In this document: positions 1 through 12,480 of the stretch, piece by piece
Position numbering within the stretch: the stretch's first letter is position 1
Layout of the letters: the number at the start of each line of letters is the position of its first letter
Source of the DNA: Capitulum mitella
Taxonomy: Eukaryota; Arthropoda; Thecostraca; Pollicipedomorpha; Pollicipedidae
Direction of reading: 5' to 3'
DNA: 64,000 nucleotides
Assembly: GCA_030062745.1 (NCBI GenBank)
Contig: CP099847.1
Span: 29,746,923 to 29,810,922, forward strand
Translations under genes and position numbers: made by a program
Notes under the pieces: model-generated
The model's database searches: none
Told to the model about the DNA's origin: nothing
The model's input: the letters and a program-made list of their open reading frames with translations, nothing else

Positions 1-2613
1 GATCGTTTGCCATTGTATGAGACAGCTCATTCAGCCTTCTGCAAAAGGTACAAAGCCTGTCAATACAACAGAAGCGCTGGCGACGTTCAGTGATGGTAAT
101 ACGGACGGTACATGGGACACGGACGGGCAACGGACAACCATTGAATCTCTGCCAACGGCTCGACGGCGACATACAATGGAGGACCGCAGCTTCGGCGAAG
201 TGAGTGGTGGTCTCGATACTCGATGCCGCTCAGGGCTATGCGAATACAGCGCTAACTTGTACATGGTTCGGCAGAGAGACACGTGGCAGGAGTTGATTCA
301 CGGATGCGGAATTCCCGGCGCACGGGTTCAGTTTGGAAGCTTCTCGCATCCAGTTCATGGATGACGCACTGCCAGTCCAATAAGGATCACGCGCGCTTCA
401 CGCATTCCAGTTTCTAATCCGTTACAAATATCTACGCAGTTCTTGCTATACTAGAGTCCTGTCTGCCCAGCACACTGTTTTTCTTTGTGCATGAAGCTGG
501 TCGCAGGAGCCCGGCAGCTGGGAAGGGTTGTCAAAATCAAGCCTGGTTTTAGCGTCTGGCGAGACTCACATGCTCGTATTTCCATTTTCCTCCTTGGTGT
601 CTTTGTGACGATAACGAGAATTGCAAATACCTTTGTCCCTTTACACAGCATGACATTGTCACTACAGTCGAGGCGTTCCCCAACGTCGCTGGAGGGCGCA
701 AAATGAAACAAATCGACCCATGATGCAAAAGATATCAGGTCACATCCAAGCAACATCTGCGGCGTTGTCACTCGGTTAATATGCTCCATTACCATAATGC
801 GTCTCACGTTGCATTAGCTGCTGGTTTGACAGATCCGTTCTCTTTCTCCCGTGCCGAATCGGCGTCAGCGAGTTTTACAGGGGCTCTGTGCTGTCACACT
901 TCTCAGGAAGTATGAGCCAGAAGTTGGCGCGGCTAAAACGCCGGACAACTAAAAATGTGAAACATTAGGTCCTCGACAGTTCGGTCGCGGTTTATTTCAA
1001 AAAGGGCGGCTAAATTGCTGAAGATGCTAGGTCTCCGCAGGGCACGTCGCATAACTCCTGACAGACGGCTCAACGGAAATTGGAACGACCGCCGCCAGTG
1101 CTGATGAATGGCTTTCAAAAGTCTAAACCAATGTAGCGGCATGCTTGCTAGTGATGCAGTCTCGGATCTCCCGTCGGCGGTTTCCAAGGCAACCGCCGGT
1201 TACGTTTGACTCTCCCGTGCGTGTCAACTTTAACTTTACCAGAGCTACCATTAAAAGTTTGAAAAACCATGGCCATCGCCGTTTGAATATGAACGGAGAA
1301 TAGCAAAAGGCGGTCCGTTCAAAGGGTTTTTTTATGCCGTGAAAGGCTTCGTTACAGCCGTGCGTCCATTGAAACATCTGTAAACTTCTCGGTTGGTCTC
1401 TTTCGATTGCGCCGGAAGAAATGCATTGTCTGGCCACAAGTACTGCGGATACATACTCAACAGAAAAATAAACAGCCTTTCAATACGGCGATTTTGTCTT
1501 TTCCTTAACCAATTGCTGCAGTTTGCTTTCATCTTTTGCGAGCTGAGATGGATTTCTAAACGCATTATTTGGGCAGCACGGCCTTGCTACACATTTTCAT
1601 GGTGTTGCTACCGACTGAAAGGCAAAAAGACTATTTCGATTTTCCAATGTCAGACTCTTATTTGTTCGTTGACAGGCTGCACTCACTGGACGCCGTTATC
1701 GAGAACAGGACTTCCCAGCATGTTTGGTGGAGGTACCGCCGTTTCACAAAGGAAAGGTGTTCGTGAAATGAGTGCATATGCTGTGTATGTTGAGCTTCGT
1801 GACGTCTCTTCTTGACTGCTAGACCAGTGGCCGATTTGATTCCCATTACGCATTTCTGTTTTTGTGCCTAACAAAATCACAGTAATTTGTTTTTAATGCG
1901 TTATATTGTATATTGTTCATCGTGTTCTATGACGAATGCACTAACATTGATCGAACTTTGGCCGTGCTGCAATGACACCATCACAGCTTTTGTTTCTTCC
2001 CGTACCCCACAACGCTGCCAAAAGTGGCAGGATTTTCAGGCCATAAAAACGGATGTTATATCCTACATTTTGTGACCTTTGGACATGGCCATAAAAGAGT
2101 CATGACCATACCATGGCCTTGGGCAGCGGGATTTGTCCTGTCCAGTTCGATAGCCGCGTTATTTCGCGCGGCACTCTCCCGTACCAGCCTAAAGTCCAGC
2201 CCTGAACTTTTTGACTTGTATGATGGCCATAAACGACATCAATTCCGCATCTCGTGGAAACACCCAAACCAAAGAATAGCGAAAGTCCATACGACATATC
2301 AATGAGCAGATATGTTCTGGGTAGAGCACATCGACGCCGACGTGCGACTGGTCATCAAAAGCCCTACAAAAAAACAATTCCATCTCTTTCTCTTTCTCTT
2401 TCCCCTTTCTCCGTTTCCCTCTCTCTTTGTCTCGAAAAACCGAAGACCTCTTTTACATGTCAATGAAAATATGATGTTCTTACGACGACAGTAGTGTCAC
2501 ACAACGTTGGCTGAGATACATTCACTTATCGGTAGTATTCCATATCCGCAGCGGAAAAAAAACACTCACAGTGCAGAATGCTTCAGCTTTCAACATGATT
2601 CAACAATCACTTA
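1..2613. other. No supportable gene
   Basis: Mixed-composition sequence. The ORFs (up to 140 codons, e.g. 1393-1815 plus) show no domain or coding-like pattern. A CT-rich tract (TCTCTTTCTCTTTC) lies at about 2377-2440. Confidence 0.5.
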
Positions 2614-2654
2614 GCAGATACAAAATACGACAGTTCGTCGTATTTTGTATCTGC
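2614..2654. repeat. Perfect 18-bp inverted repeat, 5-base loop
   Basis: GCAGATACAAAATACGAC, AGTTC, GTCGTATTTTGTATCTGC. The arms match exactly. It could form a hairpin in RNA or a cruciform. No gene context. Confidence 0.9.
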
Positions 2655-3399
2655 CGACAAATTGTATACTGAAGATGGGCAATGAATGTGCCTAATTTGG
2701 CTTTTTATTTGCCTCACGCTCTTATCGTTTCGGACATTTTTTCAGTACGGCTTCCTATTTAAGAAAATGCAGATAGCTTCACCACTTCACCATAACATAG
2801 TCTCAAAAGTCCTTGAAGCGCAAGGGGCGAGTAAGAGGTCCGGGCTGCCGGCGCGCTCCTCGCCAACTCTGGCGCAGTCGGCGCAGGACGCGACAAAGGC
2901 GGTGACGCTAACGACCGCTTTGATTGGGGGCTGGGGTGGCCGCCGGGCGGTACTCGCTTTGTCTGCCTGTCTCGGCGTTCATTTTCGGCACAACAGATTG
3001 ACTGCAACCTGCCCGGTATTGACTCTGGACGGATCGCCCCACCGTCGTGGGTTGATGACCCCCTGGCGGCCGCACTGTCCCTCCTGGGTGGTTCCCAGTA
3101 CGACTGACTCTGGGTCCTGATCATTCTGGTCAAAAGGTGTGTTCAAGCACTGGCTATTTCCCGCAACCGCCTTGGGACAGTCTGTAGTTGGCTCTGTTCC
3201 CGTACTCATAGCGCATGAAGGCATTCCCGTATGGCAGGGTGGCTGATTCGGTCACCCGTGAGATATCAAGAACCACCTGTCCGATCTGAACTAAAAAAAC
3301 GGCGATCATGCTCAAAAATGTTGTGGCATGACGTTAACTGCATTTCTATAAAAGGAAACCTTGACAATGTCGCAAGAGATGGATAAAGGATGGCAGAAA

Positions 3400-4090
3400 A
3401 TCAGAAAGAGGGTATTTCTGACTTGTTATAGCTCATGGATCGGTTTTGATGCAGTTCGCATAAATAAATTGGTCTTTTACTTTTGGCCCGCACCTGTGGA
3501 ATTTAAACAAAATTCATCTGTTTTATACATAAGACGTAAGCACCGCATCATATTGTTGATATAGTGTTGGCATGGGCGGCGCAAGGGAACATGGGAAAGG
3601 AAAACCATGGAGGTCACATTTACGTCAGGTCAGCTTATGACCTTTGGCCTCAGATGTCCTCAAAATTATATAAAATGATCTTGGGTTGTTTTAATTTACC
3701 GTCCCCTTCAATATCCCGTTTGTGACTCTCCTGATAAAGGGTAGGCACGCAGTCATTTTAAGTCATAATTCCGTGGCCGGACCTGATTCAACTGAAGGTT
3801 ACAAAGGAAGCAGAAAACGTTGTTCTACGCCATTTTTGTTCCAGTTGTCCATTTTGAAAAAAGAACCAAAAAGTAGGCATGAAACCAAGCATTAACTACG
3901 GACCGTCACCTGAAAATGTGAAGTTACTCCAGGTTAACAGAAATATTTTTGCATGTTTGCCCATTTATACTTCTGGGCACTCGTATAGAGTTTAAAGCTG
4001 TGTTTTCGACATTCATTTTTTTGGCAACCGTTTTTCTTCTTTGCTTAGCAGTGCCAAAAACAGGCCCCAGATAGTCCAAAGCTTGATTTG
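3400..4090 (-). mobile_element. Highly diverged, end-less relic of family A
   Basis: Block order matches copies 3 and 4 although many bases differ. Examples: TTATAGCTCATGGATCGGTT against TTATAACTCC..GACCGATTT; GGCGGCGCAAGGGAACATGG against GGCGGTGCCAGGGAYATGAA; CATTTTAAGTCATAATTCCG against CATTTTAGGTCATAKCTCCG. No terminal repeats remain. Boundaries are approximate. Confidence 0.7.
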
Positions 4091-4386
4091 GTCCGGTTGC
4101 GATTTCCTACCCTGCCAAAAACAATGTGGAATTTTGACAAGATACGCAGAAAGGTTGGGAAAATTAACTAAGTTTTGCGATGCTAAAATGTTTTAAGATG
4201 CTAAAAAAAACTTGGAAATGCGAGCGAAAAACCGGAACGAACGGAAACAGGGATAAAGCCTGTGGTAGCTCGAATGGCCTCAACTAGACTGGGCAGGGAT
4301 AGCAGGGCAGGAGCAAAAGGCAATCATCACTCGGCTTCCGGGTTTAAGAGCGGTCAACTACATTTCTATAAAATTTTCATAAAATT

Positions 4387-4447
4387 ATATATATATATAT
4401 ATATAAAATTATATATATAAATTATATATATATATATAATTTATATG

Positions 4448-4498
<51 letters not shown>
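4387..4498. repeat. TA microsatellite
   Basis: Nearly continuous (TA)n broken by a few AAATTA interruptions. Confidence 0.95.
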
Positions 4499-4500
<2 letters not shown>

Positions 4501-4989
4501 ATATTTGTGGGAAAGATCTTTTCCAAACCAGACTCGCGTCCACATTCCTTGTAAGGCCCATTTTTATAGCATTCCATGACACGTATAACATTTAAGGTGA
4601 CCAAGCTACAGCCATTATCAATGCATTAGTTTCATTGTACGTGGTATCCAGGATTATGTACAAGTGTATATATTACGTGGCACATACATTTCACTAAAAT
4701 TCATCAGAGCACAAATTTCTTTGAGTCTTCGGGGCTTGTCCGACTTTTGCTTTTTTGCGTCACGCAGTCCTTCACCTGTTAATCACATTAGTCAGCCCAT
4801 GTATTAATTTGTCAGTCAGCTGGCGGTAAGTATTGGCATCTTACTCGGCTTTTTCAGGGGCCAGCCGGTGACAGCCTGCTATTTATCACGTAAAGAGTAG
4901 TCACGCAGACATTAATCATGGCCTCAGTGCATGCTTGTTCAGCGGCGCATGTTCAGCAATGACCGCATGGCTGGAGTTTGGGCTACCGC

Positions 4990-5560
4990 ACAATCAATGT
5001 TTCCAGTGAACGCCTTTCCGCGGACGGTGCACGTGGCTGCGGCGTGAGCGCGAGCGGCGCCGCGGCCCAGTCCTCGCTCCCCGAGCGTGCCTCTCTGCTG
5101 CCTCCCCGGAGTCCGTACCGCATCAGCGGAATCATCGGCGCCTCTCCCTCGCGCCCGCTGACGTCACAGCGTGGCTGTCCACGTTATCCGGTCCCGTTCG
5201 CTGTCCACTCTCCAGTCCCGGTGGGTCGTGGCTGTCCGGCCTCGGCAAGCGTCGGTTTTCTTTCCAGGATTTTCTTATCTTTCTTTCTCTTTCGGGCGAT
5301 GCAGTTTTTGACCTCCACCACACCAGGCCTTTCCGGAGTCCGCAGCGGCCTTCACGGCAGCCGCGGAAGCCCCGGCTCGTCCAGACCTCCCCGAAGCTGG
5401 TGGGAGGCGGTCCTCGGGGACGCCCCATCGTCGACCGTACTGCCGGGCGGACGGAACCGATCGCGGCAGAGGTGGGCGGCGCCAGGGGAACGTCTCGCAG
5501 GGCAACGGGCGGCGGCCAGCTTTTGCAGTTTCCTCTGAAGAAGGGCAGCAGATGATCACG
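4990..5560. promoter_or_regulatory. GC/CpG-rich island with a full CRE (TGACGTCA at 5159)
   Basis: A strong rise in GC and CpG over the flanks. TGACGTCA, the palindromic CREB/ATF site, lies at 5159-5166. ORFs run on both strands (to 186 codons) but neither has a recognisable domain, so promoter-like sequence or an unrecognised exon are both possible. Confidence 0.35.
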
Positions 5561-5569
5561 GCACTCGGA

Positions 5570-6497
5570 GATAAACTTCAAGCTCTGCTCTGGATCGCCC
5601 TTGTCTGGAGAACGCCCCCACTATGCACAAATGTTTTTTTTGCCTTGTTTTCTTCGGCCTTTCACAATAAGCTCACAGTGAACGAACTTTTCTACACCAA
5701 AAAGCCCATCAAATCCGGAATGGTATTCGTTTTAGAATCAGGCGAATGCGAAGTACCGCAAAGAAAGCACCACATATCCATGCCTCGTCGAAAAAAGGTT
5801 TCACTTAAAGACTCCGCTCGACCAGATGATGAAAGACGACCAGCTACTATTTGGGAACGCGAATAAGGGCGACTACGGGCACTTTGATGGAAAGGTCTTC
5901 CGCGTTTTGTGATTGCGGCTCCATTCCTGGACAGTATGTCCCGGCAGGGACAGATGAAGCGAAAAGATACCAATTCATTATGCCCAGTTCATCAACGGGC
6001 CCATTGAAGGAATATTTGGTCCTCCCGGACTGCGAGATAAGCCATTTCAAGGAAAATTGATATTCGGAAATCGGCGAATTGAATTCCAATCAAGCGCAAT
6101 TCAAGTCAAATGGTCGTTTCTGTGCGGGCAGGCCGCAGGCTGTGTCGGCAGTCTCGTTGGATATTCCAACTCCGGGCGGGTAAATCAGATGAATGAATCG
6201 ATTGAAGTCGCATGACCGGAAGACATGCTTTTAGTGTTGGCTTGTGTCGGCACAAGGCGCAGATCTTTGAGAGCAGGGGAGGAAAACGTGTCTCACCATG
6301 CTTCATCGATGTCTCTCCATGCCTGAAATATCCGATACACAACGTATCGAATAATACCGCATATGAAACATTTTTAAGCCTTTTGCTTGTTTTTTTCATG
6401 TGTGTGCGTGTGAACGTGAAGAAAACAGCCTCAGGGCGGTGTCGACGGGAACCTCGCGTGGTCATGAGCCAGCGGCGAATCATTTCCAGTGCCCCTC
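5570..6497. other. No supportable gene
   Basis: Only short ORFs (104 codons or fewer in the unique part) without recognisable features. Ordinary composition after the CpG island. Confidence 0.5.
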
Positions 6498-6600
6498 CTT
6501 TTTTTTTTTTTTTTTTTTTTTTGTTTTTTTTTTTTTTTTGGGAAAATGCCTTTTTCCCCCCTTTTTTGCCCATGGCCCCCTCCCCCCCCTTTTTTTTTAA
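6498..6600. repeat. Poly-T and other homopolymer runs
   Basis: Long T runs (24 and 18) separated by one G, then runs of G, A, T, C. The run pattern looks like a sequencing or assembly artefact as much as a genuine poly-T. Confidence 0.85.
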
Positions 6601-6649
6601 AAGCATGACCTGATGCATTGTTTATGTCCACCGCATCACAGCCGCGACG

Positions 6650-7130
6650 AATTGAGGCGTTCCAGGCCGGTCCACGCTGAGCCTTGAACGTTCCCCACTG
6701 GCCTTCCCGGACCCATGCTCCACTCCCGGCCATCTGGCCGACGCCGAACCTGGGCCGGGATGACACGCCACGGCCGGTATCGCGGCCGCGTTGTCCGCAG
6801 CTGTCCAGCGGCCCCGACACGGCCGCGGCGGCCCCTCTGCGCAGACAACGTCCGCCGGGCGAGCCGCGTGGGTCGGCGCCGCGTGAGCGATCGGTCCTGA
6901 CGCTCGGAGGTCAGCGAGCTGGGCACTCGAACGTGAACCGGTCCGGTCACGTGATCCGGGGCTGGATTCTCGTGTCGAATATCCGTCAGCCGCGTGAAGT
7001 TGAGTCGGCGAGGAGAGCTCGACCTGCCGCAGAGGGTCTGGCGGGCAGTGACTGAGAAGTTTCGGGCTGACAGTCCGGCGCAATTTCGCGGCGCCGGCAA
7101 TCGATTACAGCTTGTCCGCGCCGGCAAGCA
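6650..7130. other. GC/CpG-rich island, no recognised gene
   Basis: GC-rich with long open frames on both strands (153 and 169 codons minus, 123 plus). Mutual overlap and R/P/S-rich translations suggest compositional ORFs. Confidence 0.4.
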
Positions 7131-7231
7131 AATGATCATTGCCAAACTGGTCGTTGGCAGAGCTCTGAAGCCCTCAGACCTGCACAGCCAAAGTGGCGCG
7201 TGAGTGGCATTTAACTGCGACGGGAGGCTCA

Positions 7232-7443
7232 GGGGGACTAATCACCTCAGCCGGGCACCATGGTGAGCACCAAACTGGGCGGCTAATCACTTAATCTGGA
7301 AGATCATACTAGGCACCATACTGGGGGACTAATCACCTCAGCTGGGACACCGTAATGGGCACCATACCGGGGGACTAATCATTTCGACTGGGGCACTATA
7401 CTGGGCACCATACTGGGAAGTAATCACTTCGGCTAGGGCACCT
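7232..7443. repeat. 45-46-bp minisatellite, about 4.7 units
   Basis: Units read GGGGGACTAATCACCTCAGC then GGGCACCATACT, with substitutions. Boundaries come from the recurring CTAATCA. Confidence 0.85.
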
Positions 7444-7574
7444 ACTATTCAGCCCGTCCGAATGTTGTTCATCCGGGACATCTCGCCCCGAAAGCAGTTC
7501 GTCCAAGGCAGCAGTTCTCCGAAGAGGCTCAGAGCTTACTTCCGCCACCTGACCGGCTGGCCCTCCCCCTCCCC

Positions 7575-7862
7575 TTAGACACCTGTCTGGCTTACTCCAA
7601 GGCACCATCTCGTCGGGAAGTCTGCGATGTCCACGAACAGACTAACTTGGGCCGGAACAAAAGGCGTCAGAACGCCTCCAAAGTCCCTCTCCCGCTGGCT
7701 TGATTTGGTCCGGTGCACATCGGCGCCGGACATCTTCACAACCTCCTCTGCCGTGGCAACAGCCTGCTGTCGGACGGCGAGACGGCTTCCCTCTTCAGAC
7801 GGAACCCGGAGCCGGAGTCCGGCTCGCGGGCCGGAGCGGCTGCCGGACTCCTCGGTCGCCAT
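7575..7862 (-). CDS. Weak candidate first exon or small ORF, unrecognised
   Basis: An ATG in good context (ATCATGGCG) at 7862 opens 95 codons (MATEESGSRSGPRAGLRLRV...). The middle is rich in A, E, R, Q and V. A CpG-rich island lies directly upstream on this strand (7862-8130), as expected for a promoter. No known domain, no clear donor. It could be chance. Confidence 0.18.
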   Translation of the reverse strand: MATEESGSRSGPRAGLRLRVPSEEGSRLAVRQQAVATAEEVVKMSGADVHRTKSSQRERDFGGVLTPFVPAQVSLFVDIADFPTRWCLGVSQTGV

Positions 7863-8140
7863 GATTTCCTCCGGGTGCACTGCCGCAGGTGCTGGCACCG
7901 GCGCGTCGTGCCCGTAAAGCTGGCCCGGCCGGAGGGCCGCCCTGGAGCCGGCGACGGTCACCGTCTACCGTTGCCCGGCGGCCGGGGCTGTCGCGGTACC
8001 ACTGCGGCGCGGCGGCGCTCGGCTGCCGTCCCTGGGCCCCGCCGTCGCCGCTCGTCCGGTTCGGTCCGGCGGGAGGTGTTCCGGAGAGTGAAGCTCGTGC
8101 CAGGGGAGCGTGCGTTTACACGTGCATGGCGTAACTCAGC
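7640..8140. other. GC/CpG-rich island
   Basis: High CpG density; overlaps the weak candidate exon at 7575-7862. The 190-codon plus-strand ORF over it has no recognisable features. Confidence 0.4.
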
Positions 8141-8572
8141 ACATGGGTTGAAGTCTTTTTCCGGTGGCACTGCAGTCGAAATCAGGGTGGAATCCGTTCA
8201 GAGGCGGTTTAGAAAAAAATGGTTTCGACTCATTTTCTCCAGCCAAAGAAATAGGGCTAATGCGACATTTTCCAAACCTATGTGAGACAGCTGCCATCGC
8301 AGCTTCTCTTCATTTCCTCCACCTCCCTCCCAGCCCGCTCCTACCGTTCATGCCTTCGTCTACCGCGTGAACCTGGCTGGGTATCACGGAACTAGCGGCA
8401 CAGACCAGTGGAGACGGCAGCAGGTGCTTCTATTTCGCGGCAACATCAAGCGCAAGCCCACAGAAGGAACCTGGACAGAAGCTACTTCAAATTACCGTTT
8501 GTTCTCCCAGCCTTTGAATACCCTGATTTAGTCGGCGTTACCGCAACAAGGCAGTATAATTTGAGTGCTGCT

Positions 8573-9778
8573 TTAACCACATTCCCGGCAGAGGCGGGCT
8601 GAATTCGCCCTCCTCGGGTTTTTCGCTTGCCAATTCCAAGGTTTTTGGCGCACCTTCACGAAACCTGATGGCTTTTCCTAGCTATTTTTTCTCCGACCTG
8701 CGACAAAATTTCGTATTTCCATTTTGCTCAGGGGCAGAGCCAGGCAACGTTTTTGAAAGGCACCTCAGTTCATTTTTGGCCCTGTTGAGGGTAAAAGGAA
8801 AATGACTGTCAAAAACAGCGTTTTTAAGATAAAACTGAAAAGTTTACATGGATGTATAGGTAAATAGTTGGGCAATATACGGATGCAATTTTGTTTATCA
8901 GAGGTCATTTCATAAGGGCAGGTCAAGGTCAAAAGTCAAAATGTGGTTTCATAGTGAAAAATGTTGGCGCCATTTTTTTAGAATGCCGAACCCGGAAAGC
9001 ATATGATGCAGAAGGGTACTCTCTACTTGTGTACCAAGTTTCAGCTTGATATCAGGTCGGGTTACGGAGCTATGACCTAAAATGTCAGTGCGCGTATCCT
9101 ATGTCACAACAACCGTAAAATGGAATTTCAGGAAGAGAGTGAATCCAAATGATCGGAAACTTTTTCAGATAATATTAAATGCACACGAGATCATTCCAAG
9201 TGACTCTAAAGGTCATTGGAAGTCATTAAGGTCAAAGGTCGTTAGCTGATCTGAAGAACATGGACCTACGACGGTCCCCTCTTTTATGTCCCTGGCATCG
9301 CCTGTTCTAGCATTATACAAACATTGTGGTACGATTTATACTTTTTCAGCATAGCGTGACTAGTAGCAGCCAAAAAAGTGCTCTTAAGTTTTTTTGTTAA
9401 ATAGGTTTTTGAAAAACTAGTCCTCCTATTTTCAAAAACCTGTGAACCCCCATGAATTTTCTCGGAATTTCAAATGTGTGAACCAGTGGCTAAGTTTCAT
9501 CCATAATCTCTCGATTCATGCCAATTTTATCCAAAATCGGTCCATAAACAACGGAGTTATACAAAGTTCAAAAATGTCCCCATTTTGACTCCCCTCTGTA
9601 TCCACCCCTTTAAGAATTTTGGGAACTTCTTTTTATAAAAATGTACTTTACGTCATGGCAAACTGATTGCCTTTTCTTGCAATAAAATCGGACGAGTGGT
9701 TCTCACGATCTCGGGGGGGGAATCCTCCCCCTTGCCGGGGATCGGCCATACCGTTTAGCCCTCCGGGAATAGGATTAA
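8573..9778 (+). mobile_element. Family A TTAA-bounded element, copy 1
   Basis: About 1.2 kb, from TTAACCACATTCCCGGCAG to CCGGGAATAGGATTAA. It aligns by eye over its whole length with copies at 22736, 58792 and 62574. The inverted ends and TTAA at both borders suit a piggyBac-like nonautonomous (MITE-type) element. No ORF resembling a transposase. G/C runs sit just inside both ends. The interior carries AGGTCA clusters (about 8920-8940, 9210-9240). Confidence 0.85.
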
Positions 9779-9923
9779 TCTCCAAGGTGAGCGGTTTCTG
9801 CTGCCCGACCAGTAGATCGAGTTTTCGACATTGATGATCGTGAAAGCGGCAGCCAGGCACGCATTACTGACATATATGCTCCAAGCTTTATGCGTCAGAA
9901 ACATCTACGTCCTGGTGGGTCTC

Positions 9924-9926
<3 letters not shown>

Positions 9927-9991
<65 letters not shown>
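9927..9991. repeat. TA then TG microsatellite
   Basis: (TA) about 25 units, then (TG)7. The same TA-to-TG order appears at 15223 and 49914. Confidence 0.95.
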
Positions 9992-10869
9992 AAAATCTAT
10001 GGCAAATTTGAACGGAACATAAAGCATGTTTTTCTCGCAAAGGTCTCATTTGAAATCTTCCAATGCTACGATTTGTCGGTTTGTTGAAAGTGGATACATT
10101 AAAGATGAGGCGATTCAATCTACTTAAATGCTATTCTTTAACGTTTTGGACATTTCTTAGAGTAAAATATGGCATAAGGTAAATATTCACATGTTATGTA
10201 TGTTATGGATATCATCCAAAATATCTTCTCGGCGTCAGAATTGCAGGTTTCACGTGACATCAGAGCACATTGGAACCACATGGAAGGCACAATGGTATCA
10301 CTTTTTAGGTCTTTAGAGATGCATTTGAAGGAGATTGCACCAAAATATCACATTACTTCATACTATACATGAACGACGACATTATCGACGCTGGCGGTGT
10401 GCTGTTCAATATGTTAAGAAATTAAAAAAGAACATTATCACATGTATATGGAAGAATGGGTGAGCTCATCTTCGATTTCCTGACCTTAATCAAACAGAAC
10501 TTTCGTGAGCAAACACGCAGAAGAATGCTGCCGATGTCCCATTTGAACAGATTTATTTGAAGAGGAGTTATCTTTGCTTTTGAAACAAAAAGCAGCATAG
10601 CTCACGGCATACGGCGCACAGTGTATAGGGTATGGGTGCAAATGCATACGACACAAAGATGATTCATATTTGCCTGCCCCTTTGCTGCCTGACTTAGCCA
10701 CTGGACCCCTGTATCAACCATCAAAACCGTGTTCTGTGTAGGACGACGTCTCGTAAAACCCACTAAAATAAGCGTATGGTCATGTCCACTAGCATAAATG
10801 GCCCGGGAACTGACTTCGCACCCGTAACATACGAAAAGAAGTACCATAAACTGCAGGCCTTTGTCCCAT

Positions 10870-12480
10870 TACAGCCGCCGGCTCGGCGCCGACTTACATC
10901 ACTCTTTTGCCAAGGGCGAGCGAGGCAGACTGATTTCCAAGATCGCCTGCCTCCCCGGGAAATAAACTGGCGCGTTTCTGCCCCTCAGCGCCGCCAGGAG
11001 ACGCGCCGTTTTTGCCGCCGGTGTCGCGGCGCCCCGACGCGACGGCGGCTCAAAGCTGCGTAGCGAGCCGTCCGTCCGTCCGGCGCACCGCCGCCGGCCG
11101 GCAGAGGCGTACAATTAGATTACTGCAGGTGACACGAGCGAAATGACGGCTTGTTAGCGACGCGGGAGGGCTGATCGAAGTAACCTCTCCGCGGCGGGGG
11201 TTCCCTATTGGCGGGAGGCGGCCAGCGTGCCCGCTGTATCGTCGCTCGGCCGCAGTCGGTCGGGAGAATCGTTGGAGACAGCCTCATGTGAGCCCGGATG
11301 TGAGCGGCCGGCACATGCTCAGTCGGCACGCTCTGCTGTGGGTGGGACAGCAGGCGCGTGGCCAGACATATGTGGCTCAGGAGGTTGCGCAGGCAGTGGC
11401 GGCAGGACCCGGAGATATTGTGCCGACTGACACGATCCAAAAACATCAAATGATGTCATCGACCCAGAGCGTCATAACGCTGGCACACTCAGTACATGCT
11501 TGCTATTAGAATGGCACAGTGATTAACTGGTTCAACTCAAGACAGCCCCATTAAGACAACTCCAATCTCCCATCGTCAGCGCTGTCTCAATCGTCGTTGC
11601 TGTCCCCATATCGACACAGACATATCCTCTCAGGTACTCGGCGATGGTAAGGGGTACAGGGAGTACCGTGCTGGTTATACGGCCATCAGTAGTGGACTGT
11701 CAGCCGTCCAGACCGCCTCCAGAGAGCACCAGACCAGTTATTCCTTCGGGGTGATCCCGGCACCACCGCCCTCTCATCATTGACCTGCAGACAGCACATC
11801 TGGTCCGTCAGAGACCTGCAGACAGCACATCTGGTCCGTCAGGGAGCTGCAGACAGCAAATCTGGTCTATCAGGGAGCTGCATACAGCACATCGGGCCCC
11901 TCAGGGAGTTCAAGGCCGCACAACGATGGAATGCCTCGTGGCCAGCGGCGCGTCACGCGAGTATGCACACGCGTCGTCCTTCAGCACGCTCATCGCATGC
12001 GTTTGTGGCGGAGCGTCTTTAAAGCTGGCAGGGCCGCCGGCCGCCCGGTCCCACCCGTGACCGTATGAGTCTGCCGTGCTGCGAATGCGCCGCAAGAGAC
12101 GCCTCATGGAGCGAGCCTCGACTGCCCCTCCGTCGCGGGGATTTCTTTGTCCAGAGCGCGGGCCGTGGGCGTTACGAAGCCGCCGCGCGCCCCGCTGGCG
12201 TGGCCCACCGTCACGTGACGGCGGCCGGGATTCCCGCCGGCCGGGCCGCGTGACGTGCCGTGCGCCGCCGGCTGTCGCGTGACGCCAAATCACATCGGGA
12301 GATTAGAGGACCGAGGTCGTGAGCGACGCCGAGACACGGTGGTCCTTCGGCCGGCGCGCGCGTTAAAGCAGCCGACGTTTTGTTTTTGTTTTTGCTTTGC
12401 TGCAGCGGTGGTTCAGCGGCGAGCAGATGGGCAGAGTAGCGCTGGTCAGGTAACACGTATTCGCCGCCTAGTGTGCGACT
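10870..12480. other. Two GC/CpG-rich islands (10.87-11.43 and 11.92-12.48 kb)
   Basis: Separated by plainer sequence and the 31-bp minisatellite. ORFs on both strands are short and R/A/P-rich. No domain recognised. Confidence 0.35.
11782..11910. repeat. 31-32-bp minisatellite, four units
   Basis: Repeats of GACCTGCAGACAGCACATCT then GGTCCGTCAGA, becoming GGGAGCTGCA in the later units. The first two units are identical. Confidence 0.88.

Noticed and set aside
6106..6618. 170-codon minus ORF with long K and G runs
   Set aside because: Produced by the homopolymer cascade at 6498-6600.
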